From Microplitis mediator (taxonomy: Eukaryota > Arthropoda > Insecta > Hymenoptera > Braconidae): 64,000 nt of DNA. The DNA lies in contig NC_079970.1 of the NCBI RefSeq assembly GCF_029852145.1, forward strand, positions 21,456,331 to 21,520,330. Direction: 5' to 3'. The translations under genes were made by a program, and so were the position numbers. The notes beneath the pieces were generated by a model. That model searched no databases and was not told the DNA's origin. It was given only the letters and a program-made list of their open reading frames with translations. Positions 23,881-35,154 of the stretch are shown in pieces; the stretch's first letter is position 1, and every line of letters starts with the position of its first letter.

Positions 23881-25040
23881 CGTGTACTTTATTATTCGTT
23901 ATTTAAACGGATTTTCATCCACGTTAAGTATATAAAATTAAATCACCGGCGATTGACAAGTTTACGCAAACAATTTTCCTTGCGTGAAATCAAAAGATTT
24001 ATTTATTTATTTATTATTCACAACAAAATTAAACTTGGACGCAATATCAATTAATATATAGTGACTAATCAGCCACGCCAGCGACATGGATACAGTGACG
24101 AGGTACATGTTTTTTTATGCCGCAATAAATAACCTATCGGCCTATCCCTCGCGCGAGCGAACGGAAACACGTGTACCGCCACGCGGTTTCTCCACAAAAT
24201 AAAATATTATTTCTTCAACCAACGTCTTTACGAAAACTTTTCTACCTCCAAGCCGTTATTTTTGTCCATTAACCAAAGAGTAATTAAATATTGCGCAGCA
24301 ACACTCGCTCTCACTTAACAATTAATCCAATCATACACAACTAATTATCCGACAGTAATTATTTTCGCAATTAAATATTTAATTACGCGCTGTCATGATT
24401 ATAACTCTATTATTTTTTCTATTACTATGACTACTACTATTATTATTATCATTGTATTAAACAAACGGCAGTGGTTGAGCGATGTCTCAATAGTAAACAC
24501 CTCGTACTGTAGTCTCGGTGTGCGAGAGATAAAATCAAAATTGATAAATTTTTTAATTATCATTAAAGCAATTTATAATCAAGTCAGGCGGTTGTAATTA
24601 AATTCAAATTTATGTATTTTTAATCGTTAAATTTTATCGAGAGATAAAAAGTTAATTTATTACGGATACTGTAGTATGTGTGTACGATGTGTATTTGATG
24701 AATGATTAGTATTTTAAAGGCAGGTGACACCAAAAACAGAAATAAATGAACAAAAATATATATATACATGTATACACAATATATAATAATATATAATATA
24801 TACGTATTAACACAAAGAACCGGAAATTCGACAATGAGAAAGACAATAAATTTGTCTTATTAATTCTACTCGAGTATCACGTGACAGTGTTTGCCTACCA
24901 TTGAATTCTAATGTCATGTAGTAATGTCGCGGAGTACATCAGCTATTTTTATGTACACATACACCCATACAAGAGCATATTAATGTATATCTATAATTAT
25001 TAATTGGTTGAGACGCTGGTTCGTAATTATAAATGTAAAT
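23881..25040. other. AT-rich unassigned sequence
   Basis: Nothing recognised apart from short TA and ATA tracts (24755-24805). Confidence 0.5.
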
Positions 25041-25047
25041 TACTCAC

Positions 25048-25157
25048 CAGTAATTCAAACACGTCATGTTAATGCCGCCTCGTGTTGTGTATGATATAAG
25101 TTTCACAATTCCGCCTTCGTCTTCTGCCACCATCACCATCATCATCATCATCATCAT
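25048..25157 (-). other. Candidate open segment beginning with a poly-Met ATG run
   Basis: Read on the - strand, an in-frame TAG is followed by seven ATG codons (the CAT microsatellite), then GTG ATG GTG and an open frame including EDEGGIVKLISY and GINMTCLNY. It runs into a strong donor (GTGAGTAAT at 25047-25039). With an upstream exon the entry could instead be the CAG at about 25120. That acceptor has no pyrimidine tract, so a first-exon reading is more likely if the segment is real. No family recognised. Confidence 0.15.
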
Positions 25158-25158
25158 C
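25129..25158 (+). repeat. (CAT)n microsatellite
   Basis: Nine or ten CAT/CAC triplets, the last seven uninterrupted. Confidence 0.85.
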
Positions 25159-25159
25159 T

Positions 25160-26727
25160 ACATTGTCTACATCAGTAATCAAACAGTAGGACACCCGACT
25201 TATTGTCATTTGCTGCGAGCGTCAGAATTAAAAACAAGTCTATTAATTCGTGGATTAATTTGTGTCGAGGTTCGAGGTGTTTTTCTAAGGCCGTTGTAAT
25301 TAAAACTTAATTACAGCCGCTACAGCTATTTATTGAGTATAGAATAAACACACACACACACAAATATAATTAATAATTACTCATTAAAGATAATTAATTT
25401 GTAATGTTTGTTGCGGGGGATTTAATCGCAATGATGGAGAATGGAGACGATGACAGAAAAAAAAATGAGGGAAGGATAATTGTCGATAAAAAATGAAATA
25501 GTTTTAAAAAATGACGGTAACTGATTGGACGGGTTGAATGATACACATAAATCTAAATGTCTGTTGGCAATAAATGTTGGTGGCTATTGGCGATGTATGG
25601 ACGGTAAGACAGTCGGTGAATATGAGAATAAGATACGGAGTGAGCCAAGCCCTGGGCACTTTGTGACGAGGAACATAGACAGTTGATTATAAAAAATAAT
25701 AATGAGAGGAAGAGAGCAAGTGTTGCGATTAACCCAGCGAGAAGAAGATGTAGGAGAGTTTAAGTAGAAGAGCTTGGAAGTGGGACGCGACGAGTTACAG
25801 GCAGTCATTTGTTGCTGTTTATTAATTCGAGGCGAGGCAAGAGACATCCACTCTAGCACGCATTCAAACACGTATACATTCTTTCACTCACTCTCTTACT
25901 CCGTCTCTCTTCTTACTCTCTATCTATTCGGTGTCTCTTCGGTGTCTTACCGATACCCAGCAATCCTCGGTTTAGAGGTTCGCCCACGCGTTACTTGGGA
26001 TAAAAACACACGGTTTTATCTACGGATTGACATACACTCGAATCATCGTACATACATTCATATGAATCTGTACATATATATGTACAATACACATAAACCG
26101 GGTATTCAGATACCGGATTAATTTACAAAATTTTACGGCTTTTATTAATTGTGACAATTTTTGTCTTACTATAAATCTCACGTCAAATTAAATTTTATAG
26201 AGACTATTAATTATATTTCAAGTATTTAACTATTTTTTATTAATTTTTAAATATTAATATATTTTTTCTCTATTAATTATTTAAATTAAAATTAATTTTT
26301 AGCCTCGTATAAATTATTACATACTGTAAAAATAATTTTATTAAATCCTGTCAACTAAAACTGTTTCTTAAATCGCGAATTATTTTTAAACTTTATTGCT
26401 CATATATATATATACAATAAATAAAAATAATAAACTCTAGCTCTGGAATTCTGGCACAGACGCTGTTTATAATAATCGCGACAATTATAATGATGACGAC
26501 CATCATTGTTTTCTTAATATATACATATATACATACAGATATATATGCACAGCATCTCTAAGAAGTAGTCCCTCTGTCCCCCTTACTCCACCCTAACTCT
26601 CGAGATCACTTGTAATTGTCGACGCGTGTAATTACCGTGATTGGATCTCAGCCGAGGCTCGAGTATACATGAGCATTTGTTTGAGCCACACATCAGATGT
26701 CTCTATACACATCCACTCACATACATA

Positions 26728-26758
<31 letters not shown>

Positions 26759-27136
26759 TATAAATCGCGAATAAACTCGTATCGTCTACAAAATGCGGTC
26801 GAGTGCGATCATAGCTTAGGATAAAAATAAATATGTTTGTCGTGTCGTCCAATAAAACATTGTAAAATGATTAAATATCATTCAACATTATAATTTGTAT
26901 TTATATTTTACTTTTAAATAATTCTTACTTCACTAGCTCGCTATAACTACGGCTACCAAACTCATTTATTTTTTTTTTCCTTCGCCAACCTGACAACGTC
27001 CCACTACGTATTTTATTTAGTCATATAACGCACACATCTCGCCATTTAAATGTATATTCATATTTTATAAACATATATAAATATATACACATGGAATGAT
27101 TAAAAAAAAAAATATATGTGTGTGTCGTATACTCAC
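25160..27136. other. Unassigned sequence
   Basis: AT-rich with TA/TATG tracts (26400-26415, 26518-26545, 26728-26762). The 115-codon + frame at 25774-26121 spans CT-rich and TATA-rich tracts and has no domain. Confidence 0.5.
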
Positions 27137-27263
27137 TTATCGGATTATCGCCAGGAATTCCGAAATCGAAATTTATGAGAGACCACGACGGGAGATAAAA
27201 ATATGCCCGGTGGCTAATTGATTCACAGCGTTGATGGAGGTCCAGTCTGTGTGACATTTCTTC
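27137..27263 (-). other. Candidate 127-nt exon, unknown product
   Basis: On the - strand an acceptor (CAAGTTGTCTCAG) precedes GAAGAAATG and a donor GTGAGTATA follows at 27136. The first frame is open over all 42 codons (with MSHRLDLHQRCESISH and SWSLINFDFGIPGDNP), while the other two frames contain stops. The amino acid mix is ordinary rather than low-complexity, which favours a real exon. I do not recognise the protein and the acceptor pyrimidine tract is short. Confidence 0.22.
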
Positions 27264-28551
27264 CTGAGACAACTTGTATATATTTTACAAGTATATATGT
27301 ATGTATATATAGATGTGCAGATGGTTTGTTACGTCTAAGGTTGGCTAAAGTCGTACTGGGTAAAAATAATGTATAAGTGTAAAAGGAAGAGGATAAATAT
27401 TATTATGTAGTAAAAAGGAGAGTGAGGCGGTAACGAGCTCTCCTCGACGGCCGTTCTCGCACCTTGGTTGAGACATTCTCTCGGTTATTACGAGCAACAC
27501 CACAGGAACTCTGGTGTGTATTCTGAGGTAGAAAAAGACACCGCTGTAGGTCCATGGTTCCACGAGCGGTCTTAGTTCTGCATACGTGCTCGCTCTTTAT
27601 TTGAGTCTGGACTACGTAAATATATATGTATCTATATGTATATGTGTGTATGTGTGTATAGATGGGTGTAAAAAATGATCCTCGCGCCCAAAGACATGCA
27701 AATTTATGAAGACCCAACGGCAAACGGGGAACCGCGAGGACACAACTCAGGGACTAAGAGTATAACGCATCATTCACTCTTACACGGCTACACATTGTCG
27801 AGCGAGTATTAATTAATGGCCGCTTAATTGCACCGTCTGCGTGGAGGAGAAATGTCAAATTTTCTCCATTAGTCGGGTCTTATAATCTTGTTTAATTCCT
27901 TCAGTTCTTTTATTTATTTTAAAAGTTAATTCTACAGGCCGACCGCAATGACGATTCGCCACGCCGGCTTTAAATACTTCTTGTAATCTAAATGAGTTAT
28001 TTTTTTATCTACTATTTTAATATTTATCGCGTCTTTATATTTAACAAATAATATTCCTGACGCTCGCGTTTGTTGTCGACAGTCGAGAGCTAGATGATGG
28101 AATCCCCTTATCGCACTCGGATACGTACAAGTATGCACATATTGCTGGGGGTGCATCGCTTAGATATTTATGAAAAATTTTTAAGTTTTTTTTCGAGCTA
28201 GAGATTTATGCTCGATGTATTTATTGTTAGTGAGATATCAGACGCGTAGGCAATCCACTTTTTCGCGGTTCAACAAAGTTCTGGATCGATCTTAGAGTCG
28301 AACTATTCCCGTAGGCGTGGCATTTCGGGCCCCTGAATTTATATATATTTATATATATATTAATGTACTGCACATATATATGTTTATACGTATACATATA
28401 CATATACATATAAATGTACGCCCGCTCGAAGGGAATTGCTTTTGACGTCAAGGAAGATCTTTTTATCCCGCGAATCGTGACCTGAAAATTTCAACTCGCA
28501 AGCATGCATTATTTCCACCGGCTGATCGAGCTCTTATCTCTTCTGTTGCAG
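27264..28551. other. Unassigned sequence
   Basis: Mixed sequence with TATG tracts at about 27615-27660 and 28335-28415. The open frames on the - strand at 27345-27723 overlap in two frames and show no domain. Confidence 0.45.
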
Positions 28552-28602
28552 GACGTGAGGGTGTCGAAGGAGCGTAGATGTGTTCTGCAGTATCCTCGAC
28601 TG
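28552..28602 (+). other. Candidate 51-nt exon with strong splice sites
   Basis: The acceptor (GCTCTTATCTCTTCTGTTGC, then AG) has a good pyrimidine tract, and the donor CTG|GTGAGTTTG is near consensus. Only the first frame is open, giving DVRVSKERRCVLQYPRL. It enters and leaves in phase 0, so it could be skipped without a frame change. It is compatible in phase with 50725-50777. No family recognised. The splice sites are among the best in the window, but coding status is unproven and a non-coding transcript is possible. Confidence 0.35.
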
Positions 28603-28710
28603 GTGAGTTTGATAAAAAAAAAGCTAAATAACTATTTTATATTTGCATTTCATTCCATATAAATTTTTTATTTCTTGTATAAAATCAAATGTTGCTATTA
28701 AATATTTTCA

Positions 28711-28712
<2 letters not shown>

Positions 28713-28786
<74 letters not shown>
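28713..28786. repeat. (TA)37 microsatellite
   Basis: 74 bp of uninterrupted TA, starting about 110 bp after the donor of the 28552-28602 candidate exon. Such a length is usually highly polymorphic. Confidence 0.95.
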
Positions 28787-28789
<3 letters not shown>

Positions 28790-28792
<3 letters not shown>

Positions 28793-30903
28793 CGGGCTTA
28801 AGTGAAATAAAAAAATAGGCTAGCCGTGTAGATACAGAGTGTCAAGAGATACATACATATATATGTACATATAAAGATGCGATGAGAAAAAGGTCAAGAA
28901 ACCCTTGTTCGACCCTCGGGTACTTGGCTTACCACACCCCGAAAAAACAACTCGTGGTCTTTCTTGGGCAAACGTTTGCACGTATAAAAAAAATCCATAT
29001 GTATATAAAATACACGTGTCAACTCTTTTACAAGATTACTTAAAACTATATATTTTTTACAGCTAATAAATAATATAAATATAATTTTAATCAATAAAAT
29101 AAGTTTATTAATATTTAAACTAATGATTTATAGTCCGGCTGTAAAAAGTAGATTTGAATAATTATTTTAATTACTCAGCAATAAATTATTTAAAATTCAA
29201 AAGCAAGGTTTTAAAAATTAAATTTAAAGTCTCACGCACGAATATGGGGTTACAAGAAAATCATAAGTATCCCCGTTGGCTTTACAAATCTTCGAATACA
29301 AAGACGTTAAAAAAAGACGGGAATAAAAAGTTGTATCCGATTCGATATAATAAAATAAAATTAAAAAAAGATAATAGAAATAAAGGAAAAAAAAATGCCC
29401 GTGGATGCAGAGGGTCCAGCTACCTTTTCTTTCACATAAATACGGATTTAGTCAGCGGTTTACGAGCTAAAACGTGTCGAGCGTCGCGTCCGAGCTGCGC
29501 CTAAATTATTAAAGTCGTAAACGATCGAAATCGTCGTTAAACGCCGAGCATCTACACTCCACACATACTTTTAAATCGTCCGAGCTGTAGCGAACAGTAT
29601 CCAGTATCTTCTTTTCTCTCCTGGGCTCCAGACTCCCGACACGTCGTTTTTCTTCGGTTTCATTGTTTGATTCGAGTAGGCAGTGAGGCTGCTCGAGTAC
29701 GTAGGACGTACGTTCTAAAGACTTACGCCATTTTTGCTTCTTATTATATATATTTATACTGATATTTTTTTTCTACAACATCTTCACACACCAGCCACCT
29801 CCACTGTGCTGTGGATTTTTAATTTAAATTTCGCGCCAGTTCACCTTCAAATTAATTGCATTAATTTTATGGCTGGGGTTAAAAAAAAACACCGGATTTT
29901 ATGGGCATTAAAAATGACAATAGACATTAATCCAATAGCTGAATTAATTAAGGGATTACTTATAAGTTCAATTTACCTCAAGGTCTTACTTGCCGGAGTA
30001 TTTTAAATCAAAGCTGTTTTACGACATTGATTTTCGAAGTGAAACTCTTTCTTCTTCTTCTTATTCTCTTCTCTTCTCTTTATTTTTTCAAGAAATTTTC
30101 CCTCACGGGCGTAAAAAAATTTATAAAGAGAAGAAGAAAATTGTCGCACGTGCGATACGTATTCAATCTTACCCCTCACATGTATCCCAAATAAGTTGAG
30201 CTACGCGTTTTCTAGCATCCCTCACTCGTTTATTTTTCCGTGATTTTCCCCCGCGAGTCGACTCGAGGACTAATGCTGCACATCTAGCAACCGGCGTCTC
30301 GAGATGTTCAGCGGAATCTTACGTGGGCTCTACATATCTAGTGTAGCTCCCTAAAAAGCTGCGTTAGCTTGTCACGTATCGAGAGATAGCTGATGTGTTG
30401 CCATTGCCGCTGCTATGTTGCTCGACTCTGTTGGGTGACTACAAAGAGATGAAATCGATTTGCAATTTAAATCGATTCTAGTACGTGCCTAAGGCTCATT
30501 CACCGCCGACTGATTTCCCTGATGCCTTGAGCTCGCGCCTAGAAATCGCAGAATTTTCGCGAAACCGCGGACTAATTTTGCGGTAAAAAATTTTGATTTC
30601 GGTTTAGAGGGTGGTAAAGTTTGAGTTTCCAAGCACTCAGCCAACTCTGAGTTTGCGTCACCGCAACCCTTTTACCGAGAGAAAATTCAAAAAGACTTTT
30701 TAACCCTCGACTGAAGCCATATCATTGGCAGTGAGTAGCACTCCTTGAGTGCTCTTCTCGCTCGCAAGAGACACATTGCCCTCTACCGCAGAGTCAATGT
30801 AAAGGCAGGGGATGATAGGGGTGAATCTGTTTAACCCACCTGATATATATATTGCGTGGGTGCATATCTAAACTGTGTAAATGGAATGATAACGTCGTTT
30901 CAG
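28790..30903. other. Unassigned sequence
   Basis: AT-rich to 29500, then GC-richer (30200-30800). The Lys-rich 116-codon + frame at 29154-29504 is typical of A-rich sequence. Two AAATCGATT copies 17 bp apart (30452-30460 and 30469-30477) might be a paired factor site. CCATATCATTGGCA at 30717-30730 lies between an acceptor-like tract and GTGAGT, but is too short to judge. Confidence 0.45.
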
Positions 30904-30951
30904 TTCAATCAGATCACTCCTCGAATACAGTTGATAAATGTGTGTGCATGT
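30904..30951 (+). other. Candidate 48-nt exon
   Basis: The acceptor GATAACGTCGTTTCAG contains a plausible branch site. The donor is T|GTGAGTATA. Frames 1 (phase 0 to 0) and 3 are both open, so the segment gives little evidence for coding. It would fit in phase between the 28552-28602 and 50725-50777 candidates. Confidence 0.18.
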
Positions 30952-32760
30952 GTGAGTATAAAATCAATTTATATTACGAGCAAGAAATTTTCTTTTGTCA
31001 CTTCAACACACATTTGTTAAAGAAAAAATCCCAAGGCGCTTGAACGACCTCCTCTGTTATTTGTGTCATGAAATATTTATTTTTACTTTAATATAAATAT
31101 AAATATTTTTATTGGCTATTGAGCCGTCTATATATTAATCATTCATGGATTTAAAATTAAGGAATATTTTTTGAGTGAATCGTTAACGCGTAACGTTACA
31201 TAATCTCGAGCCTTTGGATCCCTACTCAATAGCAAGATGGGGATTTAAACGATAAAAGAGACGTATCGAGTGTATATAGGGGGTGTTGGGAATTACAAAG
31301 CCCGAGACGTTTTAATTGAGTTTATCACGAAGGGCGATAATAAGAAATAATCATCGAATCGAGGGTCATAACCGCGAATCTCAAGCATTATAAAATCAAA
31401 CTCTCAAGGGCTTCCAGCACTTGCGCTTACATCCGAAATCCTCTTTCCACAATAATTACAACAATCTAAAGAAAAATATCTTCCGAAACTTGGCCATAAA
31501 TTACCATACTTAAAAATCGAAGGTTGTCAATAAAAAAAAAAATAAAAAAAGAGGAGAAGAAAAATCGATTTAAAAATATAAATAGAATAGTCTGAGTGGA
31601 GGAAGGAAGCATTTAAATAAATCGTTAGATCGATAAAAAGACTAAGGAAAGACGTTTAAATAAAAAGTGTCTCATTTTTATTTTGTTCCACCCCCGACTC
31701 AAATGGTATCCAAATGTGTGGAGATCTTGAGAGTATGAAGAAAGAAAAATAAAAGAAACACTCAAGCGTCCAGGTCGAGATCGTAGACAACGGTACATAT
31801 ATGTATGTATATATATGCACACATGCATCACATATCTACATGTATGGAAGAAAAGGAAAAAGGAGAGAGGATTCCCGGGCGAACAAAGAAGCTGCAGCTC
31901 AGTACGATTTTCCGTAGAAGCCGCCTCTCGTCGACTAATGCCACCCCCTATGCATCCGTAACGCCACCCTCGCCCACATACGTAGAATCCTCGTCTCCCT
32001 CCCAATCACCCATACGTATACATCTCTCCTCTTTCTGCCTCTTCCTCGTGCTCCTCATTCTTATTCTTAGAGCTCTTACTGGTCGGTGCAGGCTCTGGTT
32101 CTTCCACTACTTGCTCCTCATCCTCAAACTACTCACCCCGCCGATATTTCCCTATCGATTGATCCGAGAGACCCGAGTAGACTGCTGGACTTGCTCTTTA
32201 TTCCCTTCATCCCCTTTCCACCGGCTGTCCCGGCCACCTGAGCTCATCCCCCATACACTTCTCTACCTACAGTCGCCTCAACTCTGATTTTTCTCATTCC
32301 ATTTCACATTCATCCGTCTCTCTTTACGTCTTTTATCCCGTCTTATATTCTTTTATTCGCAAGAATCCAATCCTCTGTCCATTTTCTTCTCCCCCCCTCC
32401 CTCGTTTCTTCGCCGGGCTTTATTACAAAGTGTCCGCTGTCGATTTATGTACACAGAATGCGCAGGTATTCCTCACATATATTCACATAAATAAATATAT
32501 ATTGTGCTCAGATTATACCGCCGAAATTCTCAGCTCTCATTCTATTTTCCGCGGTCGAAGCGTCTCAGTCAAAAGACCCGTCAAAGTAGTCAGACGTAAA
32601 CAAAAAAAAAATATATATATAGACACATATATATAGGCATAGATTATTTTATTTTTATTTTGATACCCAGGTAGAATAAAATGCCATTTAATTTAGTTGC
32701 AGCCAATAAGAGCGCACTGATTGGTAGCATGTGAAAAAAAATAGAGTTTTAGTTTGATTT
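30952..32760. other. Unassigned sequence with a pyrimidine-rich stretch
   Basis: 31920-32420 is strongly CT-rich on the + strand and yields the 160-codon frame at 31805-32287 and the antisense frame 31625-32005. Both look like by-products of composition bias. No domain seen. Confidence 0.5.
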
Positions 32761-32830
32761 GAACAAGGCTGAACCACGCGACGCTCGTGTACATCTATAT
32801 GACAACGCGGTAATGTAATTATGGTAATGA
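32761..32830 (+). promoter_or_regulatory. Diverged motif pair, copy 1 (possible enhancer module)
   Basis: Contains GAACAAGGCTGAACCACGCG followed by AC, a 23-bp variable spacer, then CGCGG and TAATGTAATTATGGTAATGA followed by C. Both blocks recur in the same order and orientation at 33311-33370, where the spacer is 11 bp. TAAT/ATTA cores are homeodomain-type sites. Conservation of blocks across variable spacers is what one expects of binding-site clusters, although an old transposon duplication would look similar. Confidence 0.4.
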
Positions 32831-33310
32831 CTTGTCGTTCGTTACGTGAATAATCCATCCATTGCTGATAGCCTCTGCGCGCGCTACTGGCGACATAATA
32901 TTATATTAAGTGAAATATCTTCAGAGCGATAATAATAATAGTAATAAAAATAACAATAATAGTAATAGTATGTATGCTCGTAAGAAAATAACCAACTACA
33001 GCCTTATACATATATATGTATTATTATAAATTCACATTGTAAACTAAATGAGAGCCGTAATAATGTAAAAGAATATAAGATATAAGCGCACGCGTTTCGT
33101 GAGAATCGACGTTTTAAAATCGCCCATCTAACTCCCCGTATTTTGTTGTGTCAGTGAGCCTTGGAAGCACAATAACAAGAAGAGTCTCGCTCCTGATATA
33201 TGTCTGAAGCTACTTTACATTACATTACATCTACGGTGATCGCTATATATATAACTATATATGTTTATGTACACTCGTTACTTAAAATAAAAAAATAACC
33301 CAGCCAGCCC

Positions 33311-33370
33311 GAACAAGCTTGAGCCACGCGACCATTACTGCATCGCGGGGTAATCAAATTATGGTAATCA
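33311..33370 (+). promoter_or_regulatory. Diverged motif pair, copy 2 (possible enhancer module)
   Basis: Contains GAACAAGCTTGAGCCACGCG followed by AC, an 11-bp spacer, then CGCGGGG and TAATCAAATTATGGTAATCA followed by C. It matches 32761-32830, 550 bp upstream, at nearly all positions of both blocks, while the spacer and the flanks have no clear similarity. Confidence 0.4.
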
Positions 33371-35100
33371 CCGCTCCAACATTACTTATATATATATACA
33401 TCTATGTACATCGATCATTACTCAACGCAACCACGAGATTGTTAATTCCGAGCGATCTTTAAATTTAAAATCCAGCAGTATTTTATTTGCCTAAATAAAA
33501 TTAGGCTTTTATTGTCATTGTCATTGTCATTAAAAAATAAATAACCGACGTACCCGTGCCTTTATTTCCTAATAAATAATTCATAGAACCGGCGAATCGA
33601 TTCGTTCGATTGATTAAAAGTAATAATTACATGGAACGAAAAGAAAGGAGCGTTGGCATATCGACGGGAAAAATTTTCACACGTGAATTAATCATTGTGA
33701 GTAAATATTTAATAAAATTAATAGTCTTTGTTAAATTTTTGGCATTACGTATTAATGTATTATTATTTTGAATATAATAACCAACACCGTTAAAATAAAT
33801 GTTGTTCTCAGGCGGGCTGATGTGCGTGATCGCGTAACGTACGATAATAACAAGCGGCGCCGGTTCGTTACAAATTAATGATCTCGGTGCGGGGGACAAG
33901 GGGGAAGGGGTTACCCGAGCAGAGGTAAAAATTAGAGAGGCAAGGGTAGACTTATTCCCTTGCGAATGGAAAGCCGTGATTTCGTAACTGATTTCACGAA
34001 GCCGTTGATATGTGTGCGCCTCGTGTGTATCGATAGATGCTTGGAGAGTGTGAAAACCTTTCAGATATTTGTTATAAGTACTCTTTCTTTCTTTTATTCT
34101 TTATTCATTCTTCCATTCCTTTCTCTGTGCATGTAGATGTGATCAACACACACTTTCAGTCAGTACACATGTGAGAAAAAGAGAAACGATTTTCATTTCA
34201 CATTACTGAGACCTTTGTCTGTGACGTGAGAACATTGTATTGAGGGATATAGGAGCCACGACTGGTGCCAAGGGGGTGCTTCGAAGGTCTAGCGTTCGAT
34301 CCACTGCCGATCGAACTCAACCGATCGAGCCCATAATATGGACAAGGTAGAACCCATTTGGATGTATGTGTGCAGCTCGTCAAAATCCCAACACCTTTTG
34401 ACATTCGATATTTTCTTTATTTTTGTCCGCTTTATTTATTTTTTTTTCATCCTCGATGGAATTTGTTCAGCCCCAGAAACTGCGACTGGAATTTATTCAA
34501 AATATCAAGGAAAAATAAAATAATAACTGTCGCACAGTGTAGAGGTGCGCAGTGAATTTATTAAAATCGGCGTTTAAAAAATTTTAATTTTTTAAATTTA
34601 GCAACCGTTGATGTTAAAAATATCGAGTCCCTGAAGGCGCACTTCCACGCTGGTGACTTGGATCGAATCTCATTATGACACCACGTGATTTTTACGCCTC
34701 ATATTTTTTATCATCTTTTTCTCGGCCCCTTACGCGAGGGTGTTTGAGCGATGCCAAGTCATACACTGGCCTCAGTGTTGGTATCAACGACTCGACAAAT
34801 ACACGTGCCGATGGTTGTGTGGGTCGTTTGTAGTCGTGCTACTACTACTATTACTGGTACAAGTTTCGGTGGTACAAGTTAAAGTAGGGATGAGCCCGGA
34901 ATTCTTCGATCTCATTTCGCAGATTTAGAAGTTCCGGATAGACCCCAACCGGAGCTTCAAGATTTATGACGGAAGAAAAATAATTAAAAAATCTTGGGCG
35001 CTTTTATCGTGATTCCAGCAGTCCGCTGACCACTGGATTAGACGAAATTAATTACCGATTGAATTCGATCGTCTGCGGAAACTTACTACTGCCGCTCTGA
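33371..35100. other. Unassigned sequence
   Basis: Contains a short ATTGTC repeat just upstream (33512-33531), and otherwise mixed sequence. Several 60-70-codon frames show no domain. A GTTCGATCC at about 34293 resembles a tRNA B box, but no cloverleaf can be formed. Confidence 0.45.
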
Positions 35101-35104
35101 CTAT

Positions 35105-35153
<49 letters not shown>
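35101..35153. repeat. (CTA)n / (TAC)n microsatellite
   Basis: About 16 nearly perfect ACT triplets. Confidence 0.95.

Positions 35154-35154
<1 letters not shown>

Noticed and set aside
29154..29504. 116-codon Lys/Asn-rich frame
   Set aside because: Composition is what A-rich sequence gives by chance, and there is no domain or splice context.
31625..32287. Open frames of 126 (-) and 160 (+) codons
   Set aside because: Both arise from a C/T-rich stretch, and the products are Ser/Pro/Leu-biased with no domain.
34250..34310. tRNA gene suggested by GTTCGATCC
   Set aside because: No acceptor stem, no A box at the right distance and no anticodon arm could be placed.
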